Positions 16,489 to 24,240 of a DNA stretch of 64,000 nucleotides are shown here, one piece after another; the stretch's first letter is position 1; every line of letters starts with the position of its first letter. The stretch spans positions 301,935 to 365,934 of the forward strand of contig JADJBR010000009.1 in assembly GCA_016703645.1 (NCBI GenBank), read 5' to 3'. Position numbers and translations under genes: made by a program. The DNA is from Zoogloea sp. GTDB taxonomy: Bacteria > Pseudomonadota > Gammaproteobacteria > Burkholderiales > Rhodocyclaceae. The notes below the pieces were generated by a model. That model ran no database searches and was not told the DNA's origin. It worked only from the letters and a program-made list of their open reading frames with translations.

Positions 16489-16977
16489 TCAGGGGATGTA
16501 GCCGATGCACTGCAGCGCATCGGAGGCGTTGAGCAGGCGCACCACCTTCTGCTGGATGCGGAAGCTGTCACCCTCAGCGTCACCCGTGCGGACCAGGGTG
16601 TAGGTCAGGTTGGCGGTGTAGTGCTTCTGGATCTCCTTGCGGAACTCCCGCAGGTTCTGGGCACAGCGCACGGTGACCGTCGTGCCGTCATCGGCGAGGA
16701 TGCGGAAGCGCGACACGCTGCGGATGGTGCGCGGCGCCGGGGAGGTGGAGATGGATTCGCCGCTACCCAGGCGGGCCACGCGCAGGCTGCGCATCTTGGC
16801 GTCGTCGCAGGCGTAGTTGAGGGTGTTGGCGAAGTCGGTCTCGTCCGGGTTGATGGGCACGATGTAGAGGCCCTTGTCTTCCCACAGGGCGAGCCATTCG
16901 GCGTATTCGCCGTGGTCGAGCATGTCGGCCTCCTGGCAGATGAAGGCGCTGGCTTGGTTGAGCAGTTCAATGTTCAT
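16489..16977 (-). CDS. iacD: Ring-hydroxylating dioxygenase small (beta) subunit (IacD-like)
   Basis: A 162-residue SnoaL/NTF2-fold beta subunit with the typical early LNQASAFICQEADMLDHGEYAEWLALW helix and the late RVARLGSGESISTSPAPRTIRSVSRFRI strand region. It contains no metal ligands, as expected, and stabilises the alpha-subunit hexamer. It lies 16 bp downstream of the alpha-subunit gene. Confidence 0.85.
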   Translation of the reverse strand: MNIELLNQASAFICQEADMLDHGEYAEWLALWEDKGLYIVPINPDETDFANTLNYACDDAKMRSLRVARLGSGESISTSPAPRTIRSVSRFRILADDGTTVTVRCAQNLREFRKEIQKHYTANLTYTLVRTGDAEGDSFRIQQKVVRLLNASDALQCIGYIP

Positions 16978-16993
16978 GGCTTCGTCCTCCGCC

Positions 16994-18259
16994 TCAGGCG
17001 GTCATCAGTTTTTTCCATTGGCGGTAGGCGGCACGCATGCCGGTTTCCGCACTCACGTCGCTGCGGCGGCCGTCGGCCGTCTCCTGTTCCTTGGCCAGGC
17101 CCCGGTTGAGCAGGATCCACTGGTCGGTGCCGGCGTTTGAGCCCTTCTGCACGCGCTCCCAGGCTTCCGAGTCATCGGGGGTGCCGAAGCCCATCGGCCC
17201 CTGGAAGTGTTCGTGCATGCGCAGGCGGGCACGGTTGCCGGCCTCGGGGCCACCGTCCATGGTGATCACCGCGTGGTGGATCTCGGTCTCGGTCACCGAC
17301 ACCGGGCGCAGCACCCGGAAGAAGGCCATGGAGCAGGCGATGTTGGGGAAGATGTTGAGGTTGAAGCCGGACCCGCCCACGGCACGCACGATGCGGCGCA
17401 CCTGGTCTTCGGGGTAGTCGGCACGCAGCTCCTCGGCCAGCGCGGCGAAGCGCTCGGGGATGGGGGCGTCCAGGTTGGCTTCCAGGTCCACCAGGTCGGG
17501 GATCATGACCATCACGCTGTGGCCGTTGCCCAGGTCTTCCACGAAGCCCGGCCCTTCGACGAAGTCGAGCATCTCTTCGGTCTGCTTGTCCACCGAGGAC
17601 AGGAAGGACTTGTGCACCAGCGGGAAGTGGTAGGCGTCGGTGGTGTTCTCGAGCTGGATCTTCCAGTTGCCGGGGAAACGGAAGCGGTGCTCGCCGCCCA
17701 CCTTGATGGGGAAACCACCGCCCTGCTTCATGAACAGGTCCATCCACTTCTTGGCCGGGCCGAGGAAGTCGACCAGGGGCTCGATGTCGTCCTTGAAGGT
17801 GGCGAAGATCATGCCGGCGTACTCCTCGACGCGCAGCTTGACCAGGGGGTAGTCGGCCTTGTCCAGCAGGTCGCCGTAGCTCTCCGGGCTGGGCACGCCG
17901 CGCAGGGCGCCGTCCAGGGAGTAGCTCCAGCCGTGGTAGGGGCACACGAAGCTGTTGGTCTTGCCCTTGTGGCCTTCGCAGACGGTGGCGGCCCGGTGGC
18001 GGCAGCGGTTGAGCAGCACATGCACCTGCTGCTTGCGGTCGCGCACGGTGACCACCGGCTGGCGGCCGATGTAGCCGGTCTTGTAGCTACCGGCCTCGGG
18101 GATCTCGCTAGCGTGGGCAACCCACACCCAGGTGTTGGCGAAGACCTTCTCCATCTCGTCTTCGAAGATGGCCGGGTCGGTGTAGAGGGAGGTATGCACC
18201 CGGTCGTGCTGGACCAGGTCGGCCAGGGTGTGGCCCTTGCTGGTGGTTTGGCTTGTCAT
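16994..18259 (-). CDS. iacC: Rieske ring-hydroxylating dioxygenase large (alpha) subunit (IacC-like)
   Basis: A 421-residue alpha subunit. The Rieske cluster ligands are C86-R-H88 and C106-P-Y-H109. The mononuclear iron site is in DAYHFPLVH (H211, H216), with an acidic partner expected in the C-terminal region. With the beta subunit, reductase and SDR it forms a two-electron dioxygenase. In characterised iac pathways the dioxygenase acts late, converting a dioxindole-acetate-type intermediate to catechol. The catechol ring-cleavage genes are not in this window. Confidence 0.88.
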   Translation of the reverse strand: MTSQTTSKGHTLADLVQHDRVHTSLYTDPAIFEDEMEKVFANTWVWVAHASEIPEAGSYKTGYIGRQPVVTVRDRKQQVHVLLNRCRHRAATVCEGHKGKTNSFVCPYHGWSYSLDGALRGVPSPESYGDLLDKADYPLVKLRVEEYAGMIFATFKDDIEPLVDFLGPAKKWMDLFMKQGGGFPIKVGGEHRFRFPGNWKIQLENTTDAYHFPLVHKSFLSSVDKQTEEMLDFVEGPGFVEDLGNGHSVMVMIPDLVDLEANLDAPIPERFAALAEELRADYPEDQVRRIVRAVGGSGFNLNIFPNIACSMAFFRVLRPVSVTETEIHHAVITMDGGPEAGNRARLRMHEHFQGPMGFGTPDDSEAWERVQKGSNAGTDQWILLNRGLAKEQETADGRRSDVSAETGMRAAYRQWKKLMTA

Positions 18260-18304
18260 GGTGTTGTCTTCCTTGTTTCTCGATCTGATGAGAGGGACGG
18301 GGGG

Positions 18305-18826
18305 CTAGCGCGGCACCGGCAGGGCCGCGCTGGCGTTCCAGGCCGTCACCGGACGGCTGAACAGGTTCTCGGTACGAAAATGGGCCATCCGCCAGACGCC
18401 GTCCTGGCGGGCGAAGTCGATGCTCAGACGCGCCGCGTTGAGGTGGGAGGCGCCGCTGGCGAAAGTCGATGTCTGCAGCATGACCCACGCGCCGGTGGCC
18501 GCATCCGGGGCATGCACGCGGATCGTCTCGCTGGTCAGGAAATGCACGTTGAGAGCAAAGTGCGCCGGCTCGACCATGTACTTGGCCATCATCGCGGCGA
18601 TGGCCTCGCGCCCTTCGATGCGCCCGAAGGTGCCCTTGTACTTCTCGCCAATGCCTTCCCACACCGCATCCACGGTGAACAGCCCGGCCAGTTCATCCAG
18701 GGGCGTGCGGGCATCGAGGGTGTCGCACAGGAACATGTAGCGATTGATGCAGGCGCGGATGGCGCCTTCGCTTTCCAGGCGGTCGAGGCGTGCCTCGAGC
18801 TGACGGAGGTGGGCAAGGTCGGTCAT
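18305..18826 (-). CDS. iacI: SnoaL-like/NTF2-fold protein (IacI-like)
   Basis: A 173-residue protein with the SnoaL-like pattern: an amphipathic helix AIRACINRYMFLCDTLDARTPLDELAGLFTVDAVWEG, then a beta-rich half with VHFLTSETIRV and WRMAHFRTENLF. It resembles the small NTF2-like proteins placed between iacB and iacC in other iac clusters. Function in those clusters is poorly defined. It could alternatively be a dehydratase/cyclase. Confidence 0.7.
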   Translation of the reverse strand: MTDLAHLRQLEARLDRLESEGAIRACINRYMFLCDTLDARTPLDELAGLFTVDAVWEGIGEKYKGTFGRIEGREAIAAMMAKYMVEPAHFALNVHFLTSETIRVHAPDAATGAWVMLQTSTFASGASHLNAARLSIDFARQDGVWRMAHFRTENLFSRPVTAWNASAALPVPR

Positions 18827-18845
18827 GGTCGGCTCCCCGGCGGCC

Positions 18846-19205
18846 TTACTCGGGAATCACCAGCTCGCGGCCGATGCGGGCCTCGACGCGGATGTACTTC
18901 CACAGCTTGTAGGTGCCGTCGCCCACCGGGGTGGCGCGGAACAGGTTGCAGGCGGCAGTGACCGTCTCCAGGTCGGGCACGTCGGCCAGCACGTAGGTGG
19001 TCCAGGGGAAGGCGACGGAGGGGCCGACCATGATCTGGTCGTCATCCATGTTGCCCAGCACGCGCACGCCGGGCAGGCGCGCGATGCCCTGCATCATGGC
19101 CACGAAGGCGCCCCACACGTCCTTCATCTCGTCGGCGGTGCCGTCCATGAAGTTCTGATTGACGCCCATGCAGAACAGCACGCGCAGCGGTTTCTTGTCA
19201 CTCAT
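18846..19205 (-). CDS. iacB: Small conserved protein of the iac cluster (IacB-like)
   Basis: A 119-residue protein with no strong motif. It starts MSDKKPLRVLFCMGVNQNFM and ends with an RATPVGDGTYKLWKYIRVEARIG stretch, compatible with a small alpha/beta dimeric barrel (EthD/ABM-like) fold. The name rests mainly on position between the iacA- and iacI-like genes. Its biochemical role in the pathway is not known to me. Confidence 0.65.
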   Translation of the reverse strand: MSDKKPLRVLFCMGVNQNFMDGTADEMKDVWGAFVAMMQGIARLPGVRVLGNMDDDQIMVGPSVAFPWTTYVLADVPDLETVTAACNLFRATPVGDGTYKLWKYIRVEARIGRELVIPE

Positions 19206-19231
19206 CTCTATCTCCCGTGGATCGTTGGGTG

Positions 19232-20395
19232 TTACAGGTAGCCCGGCAGCGGCTTGTGCCCGAAGAGCATGGCGCCGGCGTTCTGGTAGGTGATGTCGCC
19301 CATGAAGGCGTGCTGGGTGATCATCTGGGCGTCGCGGACCTGGGCGGCCAGGGGGCTCGACTCATACACGCCGGTGCCGCCGGAGAGCATCTGGGCGCGG
19401 CGGGCCACGTCGGCCCCGACGCGGGAGGCGTGGGTGGTGGACAGGCGCAGCATGCTCACCTGGTGATCGGTGGGCGTGCCACCGGCCAGCAACACCTGCC
19501 ACACATCGTCGATGGCCTCGTAGAACCAGGAGCGCGCCGCCCGCAGTTCGGCCTCGATCCGGGCGATCTCGAGCTGCACATAGATGCGCTCACCCAGGTT
19601 GGGGGCGCCCGTTACGGAGGCGCGCCCGGCGGCCATGCCCAGCACTTCGTTGATGGCGGCACGGCCGATGCCGAGGCCTACCACGGTGAGCACCTGGGCG
19701 GCGAAAGACAGGGTCGGGTAGCGGTAGAGGGGCGTGTCGAGGGAGGCGGCGCCGCCCCGCACGAAGGTCCATTCCTCAGGCACCACCACGTCCTTCACCA
19801 CGATGTCGTGGCTGCCGGTGCCAAGCAGGCCCATCACATCCCAGTTGGGCACGATCTGCACCTTCTCCCGCGGCATCACGGCCATGCGCGGCAGCCCGGA
19901 ACCCTCGGCGTTCTTCGGCAGGATGCCGGCGCCCACCACCTCGGCGCCCATGCTGCCGCTGCCCCAGCTCCAGCGCCCGCTCACCTTGAAACCACCTTCC
20001 ACCAGCTCGGCCGGCTGGGGCGGAAAGATGCCGCCGGCGAAGACCACGTCCGGGCCGTTGGCGTAGAGCTTTTCCAGGGTCGCCAGGGGCAGGGCCGCCA
20101 GGTAGACGCCACCAATGCCGAAGCTCGCCACCCAGCCCGCGGAGCCGTCCGCCTCGGCGATCCTCTCGATCAGCTGGCAGAACTCCGCCGGCGACTTCTC
20201 GTCGCCACCGAAGCGCTTGGCCACCAGGGCGCGATACACCCCGACGTCCTTGAAGCGCTGGATGATGTCCGGCGAGATGTGCTGCTGTTTTTCGAATTCC
20301 TTCCGACGCTGCCTGATTTCCGGCAGCAGCGCCTCCAGGGCGGCCGCCGGATGGGCGGCGTCACTTTCCCGGGTCTCTTTCATAGCCACTAACAT
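19232..20395 (-). CDS. iacA: Acyl-CoA-dehydrogenase-like flavoprotein monooxygenase (IacA-like)
   Basis: A 387-residue acyl-CoA dehydrogenase/HpaH-type flavoprotein with the fold's middle beta domain (FKVSGRWSWGSGS, GLLGTGSHDIVVKDVVVPEEWT) and C-terminal helices (MLSGGTGVYESSPLAAQVRDAQMITQHAFMG). In iac pathways IacA performs the first oxygenation of indole-3-acetate using reduced flavin, supplied by IacG. ATG 20395 was chosen (GGAGA five bases upstream); MKETRES at 20383 is a close alternative. Confidence 0.82.
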   Translation of the reverse strand: MLVAMKETRESDAAHPAAALEALLPEIRQRRKEFEKQQHISPDIIQRFKDVGVYRALVAKRFGGDEKSPAEFCQLIERIAEADGSAGWVASFGIGGVYLAALPLATLEKLYANGPDVVFAGGIFPPQPAELVEGGFKVSGRWSWGSGSMGAEVVGAGILPKNAEGSGLPRMAVMPREKVQIVPNWDVMGLLGTGSHDIVVKDVVVPEEWTFVRGGAASLDTPLYRYPTLSFAAQVLTVVGLGIGRAAINEVLGMAAGRASVTGAPNLGERIYVQLEIARIEAELRAARSWFYEAIDDVWQVLLAGGTPTDHQVSMLRLSTTHASRVGADVARRAQMLSGGTGVYESSPLAAQVRDAQMITQHAFMGDITYQNAGAMLFGHKPLPGYL

Positions 20396-20420
20396 GGGTG
20401 TCTCCGCTTGAGAGTTGGTG

Positions 20421-21530
20421 TCACTGCAACCGACTGGCCACATGCCGCGCCACGGCACACAGCAGTTCGTCGTGCCCCCTGGCCGCGACCAGTTGCAGGC
20501 TGACGGGGAAACCGCTCCGGGCTGGCAGCGGGATGGCAATGGCCGGATGGCCGGACAGATTGAAGGGGCGCACCAGCGAGGTCATGCTGACCAGCCGGGA
20601 GGTATCGGCAGCCTGGTCCAGGCTGGGCGGGGCATCGGCCATGGTCGGCAGAGCGAGCACGGAGAAGCCTTCCAGTGCGGCATCCACTTCGGCGGTGAAG
20701 GCATCGCGGACGGCGTTGGCCGCATCCACGTCGGCCGAAGTGGTGCGGGAGGCGGCCACCAGGCGCTGGGCCACGTCGGCGCCCACCTTGCCGGTCTCGA
20801 CCAGATGGCCGCAGGCCGCCCAGGTTTCGGCGTTGATGATGACGAGCCCGGCCTGGTAGGCCGCATCGAAATGGGCAAACCGGACCGTACCGGCCGGCAG
20901 GCCGCTACCGGCCACCGCCCCGGCCACGGCCTGGCGGATCTCCGCCACTGCCGGGACATCCAGCAGGCCGATGGACACCTCCTCCAGCCCCGGCAGCGCG
21001 CCGAAGCTCGGGTCAATAGCCCGCATGCAGGCAATCAGGCTGTCCATGTCGGCCGCAAACGGCCCCACACAATCCAGGCTGGTGAGCGCAGGCATCACGC
21101 CCTGACGGCTGACCCGTCCGAAACTCGGCTTGAACCCGAAGACGCCGCAACAGGCTGCGGGAATGCGGATGGAGCCGCCGGTATCGGAACCCAGGGCCAC
21201 ATCCACCACCCCCGCCGCCACCGCCGCGGCCGAACCACTGGACGAACCACCGGGAACGAGATCCGGAAAACGGGGATTCACCGGCGTGCCGGCCCAGGCG
21301 TTGATGCCGGTGGTGCCGAAGGCCAGCTCGTGCATCGTCACCTTGCCGGTGATGCGGTAGCCCGCGGACAGCAGACGCTCGACCACCTCGGCATGCCCCG
21401 CGGCGGGGGCCGCATCGGCCAGCGCCTGGCTGCCCGCCTGGGTCGGCACGCCGGCCACGTCGATGGAATCCTTGATCGCCACGGCCGGGCCGGCACCGCC
21501 CAGGTTCAGGGTCTTCACAAACATGCTCAT
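20421..21530 (-). CDS. iacH: Amidase-signature family hydrolase (IacH-like)
   Basis: A 369-residue amidase-signature enzyme with the Ser-cisSer-Lys triad: AIKDS (Lys), PGGSSSGSAAAVAAG and ALGSDTGGSIRIPA (serines). Amidases of this family head iac clusters; a role in hydrolysing an amide such as indole-acetamide or a ring-opened product is plausible but not shown. ATG 21530 (MSMFVKT) was chosen; ATG 21524 is also possible. It is the first gene of the iac operon, with a TTGACA-type promoter about 100 bp upstream. Confidence 0.8.
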   Translation of the reverse strand: MSMFVKTLNLGGAGPAVAIKDSIDVAGVPTQAGSQALADAAPAAGHAEVVERLLSAGYRITGKVTMHELAFGTTGINAWAGTPVNPRFPDLVPGGSSSGSAAAVAAGVVDVALGSDTGGSIRIPAACCGVFGFKPSFGRVSRQGVMPALTSLDCVGPFAADMDSLIACMRAIDPSFGALPGLEEVSIGLLDVPAVAEIRQAVAGAVAGSGLPAGTVRFAHFDAAYQAGLVIINAETWAACGHLVETGKVGADVAQRLVAASRTTSADVDAANAVRDAFTAEVDAALEGFSVLALPTMADAPPSLDQAADTSRLVSMTSLVRPFNLSGHPAIAIPLPARSGFPVSLQLVAARGHDELLCAVARHVASRLQ

Positions 21531-21611
21531 CCCGCCACCCCTTGAAAAGAGCGCCTCGTTGCCGGCCCTCTGCGACCCGTCAGGGCCGGTGAATAACAAC
21601 CATTGATGAAA

Positions 21612-21640
21612 AGATTAGTTTTGTTAATTCTTAATGTCAA
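21612..21640 (-). promoter_or_regulatory. Candidate sigma-70 promoter of the iac operon
   Basis: On the minus strand a perfect TTGACA (21635-21640) is followed after 17 bp by TAATCT (21612-21617). This puts the start about 75 nt upstream of iacH. The operator-like palindrome at 21648-21658 lies 7 bp upstream of the -35 element. Confidence 0.5.
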
Positions 21641-21647
21641 CGGAAAT

Positions 21648-21658
21648 ATCACGTGAAT
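21648..21658. promoter_or_regulatory. Candidate operator upstream of iacH, site 1
   Basis: ATCACGTGAAT contains the palindrome TCACGTGA and matches, in inverted orientation, the site before the transporter operon at 13455-13465. Its position next to the iacH -35 box suits a regulator site. Confidence 0.5.
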
Positions 21659-21781
21659 GTTCAATTAAATTTCCAAAAAATTTTGACCTTCTGAACGACC
21701 GAACCCACCCAGCAAGAGTCCGACAAGCCCTTGATCAAACTGGCTACACAGGGACAAATGCACATAACGTGCCAGTAATTT

Positions 21782-21792
21782 TTACGTGATAA
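21782..21792. promoter_or_regulatory. Candidate operator upstream of iacH, site 2
   Basis: TTTACGTGAT differs at one base from TTCACGTGAT in the transporter operator. It lies about 125 bp upstream of site 1 in an AT-rich stretch. It may serve as a distal or weaker site. Confidence 0.35.
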
Positions 21793-21799
21793 CTCAACT

Positions 21800-21996
21800 A
21801 AAAATTAGCAAAAATCAGTCTTTATCGCACCACAACAAGGCGCTCGGCACTGAAGCGGTGCAGACCCGATGGCACGCCCTCCGCCGGCGAAAGGCCGACA
21901 GCATCCAAGCTCATCTTGTGAGCCGCACCTCCAGGACCGAACCCCGTCGCTGTTCGGCGCAGCACCTCTCAAACGCGCCAGCCAAACAATTTCTCA
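21800..21996. other. Intergenic region between iacH and rpoH
   Basis: The divergent gap 21531-22065 holds the iac promoter and operators on the left and CIRCE with a candidate rpoH promoter on the right. In this middle part I see no gene and no clear motif. Confidence 0.5.
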
Positions 21997-22025
21997 GGAA
22001 CCATTCGCCCCCTTAGCACTCTCAA
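21997..22025 (+). promoter_or_regulatory. Candidate RpoE-type promoter of rpoH
   Basis: GGAACC (21997-22002) and TCTCAA (22020-22025) with a 17-bp spacer resemble the GGAAC...TCTGA layout of extracytoplasmic-stress promoters, which drive rpoH in other proteobacteria. The -10 element overlaps the CIRCE operator. Motif-based inference only. Confidence 0.3.
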
Positions 22026-22039
22026 GCCGGGAGTGCTAA
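22013..22039. promoter_or_regulatory. CIRCE element (HrcA operator)
   Basis: TTAGCACTC and GAGTGCTAA are separated by exactly 9 bp, a perfect CIRCE inverted repeat. It ends 26 bp before the rpoH start codon. HrcA would repress rpoH here until heat or misfolded protein titrates GroEL, its helper. Confidence 0.92.
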
Positions 22040-22065
22040 TATCTGAGCGAAGGAGGTAGTTGCAG

Positions 22066-22920
22066 ATGTCCCACACCCTGTCGTTTCCCGTTCCGTCCGC
22101 GGTTGGCAGCCTGGATCAGTACATCCAGAGCGTGAATCGCATCCCGCTGCTGACCGAGAAGGAGGAATCCGATCTCGCCCACAGCTTCCGGGAGAAGGAA
22201 GACCTGGAAGCGGCGCGCAAACTGGTGCTTTCCCACCTGCGCCTGGTGGTGGCCATTGCCCGCGGTTACCTGGGCTACGGCCTGCCCCATGCCGACCTGA
22301 TCCAGGAAGGCAACGTGGGCCTGATGAAGGCCGTCAAGCGCTTCGACCCCGACCGTGGCGTGCGTCTGGTGTCCTTCGCGATCCACTGGATCAAGGCCGA
22401 GATCCACGAGTACATCGTCAAGAACTGGCGTCTGGTCAAGATCGCCACGACTAAGGCCCAGCGCAAGCTGTTCTTCAACCTGCGCAGCATGAAGAGCAGC
22501 AGCAGCACGCTGCAGGGCGAGGAAGTGATGGCCGTGGCCCAGCAACTGGGCGTCAAGCCGGAAGAAGTCCGCGAGATGGAAACCCGTCTGTCCGGGCAGG
22601 AGATGGCACTGGAAGGCGGCAACGACGATGACGAGGAGCGCTTTGCCCCCATCGCCTATCTGGCCGACCCCCACGCCGAACCCTCGGATGTGCTGGCGCG
22701 GCGTCAGGCTGCCCGCCTGCAGGACGAAGGCTTGCATGAAGCACTTTCCACCCTGGACGAGCGCAGTCGCAGCATTGTCTGTCGGCGCTGGCTGACCGAA
22801 GGGGACGCTGCCACGCTGCACGAACTGGCCGCTGAGTACGGCGTGTCCGCCGAGCGCATCCGCCAGATCGAGGCCAAGGCCATGCAGAAGATGCGCACCC
22901 AGCTTGCCGCACTGGCCTGA
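22066..22920 (+). CDS. rpoH: RNA polymerase heat-shock sigma factor RpoH (sigma-32)
   Basis: A 284-residue sigma factor with region 2 (LVLSHLRLVVAIARGYLGYGLPHADLIQEGNVGLMKAVKRFDP), the RpoH box QRKLFFNLR, and region 4 (LDERSRSIVCRRWL, YGVSAERIRQIEAKAMQKMR). ATG 22066 follows GGAGG at 9 bp; a TTG six bases earlier is a weaker candidate. A CIRCE element immediately upstream puts it under HrcA control in addition to whatever promoter is used. Confidence 0.95.
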   Translation: MSHTLSFPVPSAVGSLDQYIQSVNRIPLLTEKEESDLAHSFREKEDLEAARKLVLSHLRLVVAIARGYLGYGLPHADLIQEGNVGLMKAVKRFDPDRGVRLVSFAIHWIKAEIHEYIVKNWRLVKIATTKAQRKLFFNLRSMKSSSSTLQGEEVMAVAQQLGVKPEEVREMETRLSGQEMALEGGNDDDEERFAPIAYLADPHAEPSDVLARRQAARLQDEGLHEALSTLDERSRSIVCRRWLTEGDAATLHELAAEYGVSAERIRQIEAKAMQKMRTQLAALA

Positions 22921-22935
22921 GCGCCACGCTGCCGA

Positions 22936-22967
22936 CAAAAAGGGCAACCCTCGGGTTGCCCTTTTGC
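22936..22967. terminator. Bidirectional terminator between rpoH and the SCO1-like gene
   Basis: AAAAAGGGCAACC, loop CTCG, GGTTGCCCTTTT forms a stable stem with an A tract on one side and a T tract on the other. It separates the convergent genes rpoH and the SCO1-like gene. Confidence 0.85.
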
Positions 22968-22987
22968 ATTTCAACGCACCGGGAAGA

Positions 22988-23596
22988 CTACTTCCCCGCC
23001 AACAGTTTGCGCAGATCCCCGGCGATCACTTCGGGCTTCTCACCGTGTTTCACGTAAAGGCGCAAGCGCCCCTCCGGATCGAACACATACGTGCCAGTGG
23101 AATGATCAATCGTGTAGGCCATACCCTTGGTGTCTCCCTGCTTCTGATAGAAGACCTTGAAGTCCCTGGCCACGGCGGCCGTCGTTTCGACATCACCGTA
23201 TAGACCGGCGAAGCGCTTGTCGAAGGCCGGGACATACTCGGCAAGAAGCGCCTGGGTGTCACGCTCCGGATCCACCGTGATGAACAGCACCTGCACCTTT
23301 TCGGCATCCGGCCCCAACTGGCGCATCACTTCAGCCATGCCAAGCAGGTTGGTCGGGCACACGTCCGGACACTGGGTGTAGCCGAAGAACAGGGTGACCA
23401 CCTTGCCCCGATAGTCGGTCAGGCTGCGCGGCGCCCCGGTGTGATCGGTAAGCTGGAAGCCTTTTGCATAATTGGCACCCGTGATGTCGGTACTGGCAAA
23501 GCCGTTCGCCGCACCGCCCTCCCCGGTGGGAGAACAGGCCGCCAGCACGGCCAGCGCAACAAAGGCCGACATGATGCGACGCAACAACGCACTCAT
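22988..23596 (-). CDS. SCO1/SenC family copper chaperone lipoprotein
   Basis: A 202-residue thioredoxin-fold protein with a lipoprotein signal (ALAVLAAC), the copper-binding CPDVC motif after LFFGYTQ, and a conserved histidine in TIDHSTGTYV. SCO1 proteins deliver copper or electrons to the CuA site of cytochrome oxidase. It is divergent from the cox operon that starts 130 bp away. It could also have a wider thiol-redox role. Confidence 0.88.
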   Translation of the reverse strand: MSALLRRIMSAFVALAVLAACSPTGEGGAANGFASTDITGANYAKGFQLTDHTGAPRSLTDYRGKVVTLFFGYTQCPDVCPTNLLGMAEVMRQLGPDAEKVQVLFITVDPERDTQALLAEYVPAFDKRFAGLYGDVETTAAVARDFKVFYQKQGDTKGMAYTIDHSTGTYVFDPEGRLRLYVKHGEKPEVIAGDLRKLLAGK

Positions 23597-23681
23597 TTAA
23601 TTTTCTCCGTAATTTCAAATGCTTGCATCTTATTTCAGTGCACTGCAAAAGGAAAAGTCGATGCTACACTGAGCCCACAAT

Positions 23682-23695
23682 TTGATCTGCGTCAA
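23682..23695. promoter_or_regulatory. Candidate FNR/ANR box
   Basis: TTGATCTGCGTCAA matches the TTGAT-N4-ATCAA consensus except for one base. It lies 31 bp before the DUF2244/cox operon start and 85 bp before the divergent SCO1-like gene, so it could tune either to oxygen. Inference from motif and place. Confidence 0.45.
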
Positions 23696-23726
23696 ATAGT
23701 CGCAGACAGGGCCTGGAGGAGACGCC

Positions 23727-24212
23727 ATGGCTATGACAAAAACAGAGGCAGCGGGCGCGCAGGAATGGACTGCGCGTCCCAACTGCTCCCTGACCCCGAC
23801 AGCACGCCGCAATCTCGTCTGCGGCATTCTTGCAATCAGCCTGCTGGTGAGCGGCGGCTTTCTGCTGGCCGGCGCCTGGCTGGTTCTTCCCTTCGCGGGC
23901 CTTGAGCTCGCCGCGCTCTATATTGCCCTGCGCGCACTCGATCACGCCGACTCGGCCAGTGAAACCATCCGCCTTGAGGGTGACCGCCTCACGGTCACCA
24001 CCCGCTTCCTCGGCCGGGATAACCAACAGAGCTTTTCCACAGCCTGGGCCCGCGTCAGCCTGGAGGCCGGCAATGCCCCCGACCCGCTGATCTGTATCCG
24101 CTCCCATGGCCGTAGCTGCCAGGTGGGGCGTCTGATGACCCCGCCCCAGCGGCACCAGTTCTTCTCCGATCTATCCCGGCGGCTTCGCAGCCAGACCGTG
24201 AAGCCGAATTGA
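23727..24212 (+). CDS. DUF2244 membrane protein
   Basis: A 161-residue protein with two adjacent hydrophobic helices (VCGILAISLLVSGGFLLAGAWLVLPFAGLELAALYIALRAL) followed by a soluble beta-rich C-terminal domain, the usual DUF2244 layout. DUF2244 genes commonly sit at the head of aa3 oxidase operons, as here; their function is unknown. GGAGGAG precedes the start. Confidence 0.85.
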   Translation: MAMTKTEAAGAQEWTARPNCSLTPTARRNLVCGILAISLLVSGGFLLAGAWLVLPFAGLELAALYIALRALDHADSASETIRLEGDRLTVTTRFLGRDNQQSFSTAWARVSLEAGNAPDPLICIRSHGRSCQVGRLMTPPQRHQFFSDLSRRLRSQTVKPN

Positions 24213-24240
24213 TCATCCCACGAAAAGACGAGGCCGAGAC

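Noticed and set aside
17207-18961. Plus-strand reading frame opposite the dioxygenase alpha subunit
   Set aside because: Shadow composition and no start signal; the opposite strand encodes complete Rieske and iron-site motifs.
21786-22016. 76-residue plus-strand reading frame upstream of rpoH
   Set aside because: No ribosome site, no motif, basic low-complexity product, and it runs through regulatory DNA and into CIRCE.
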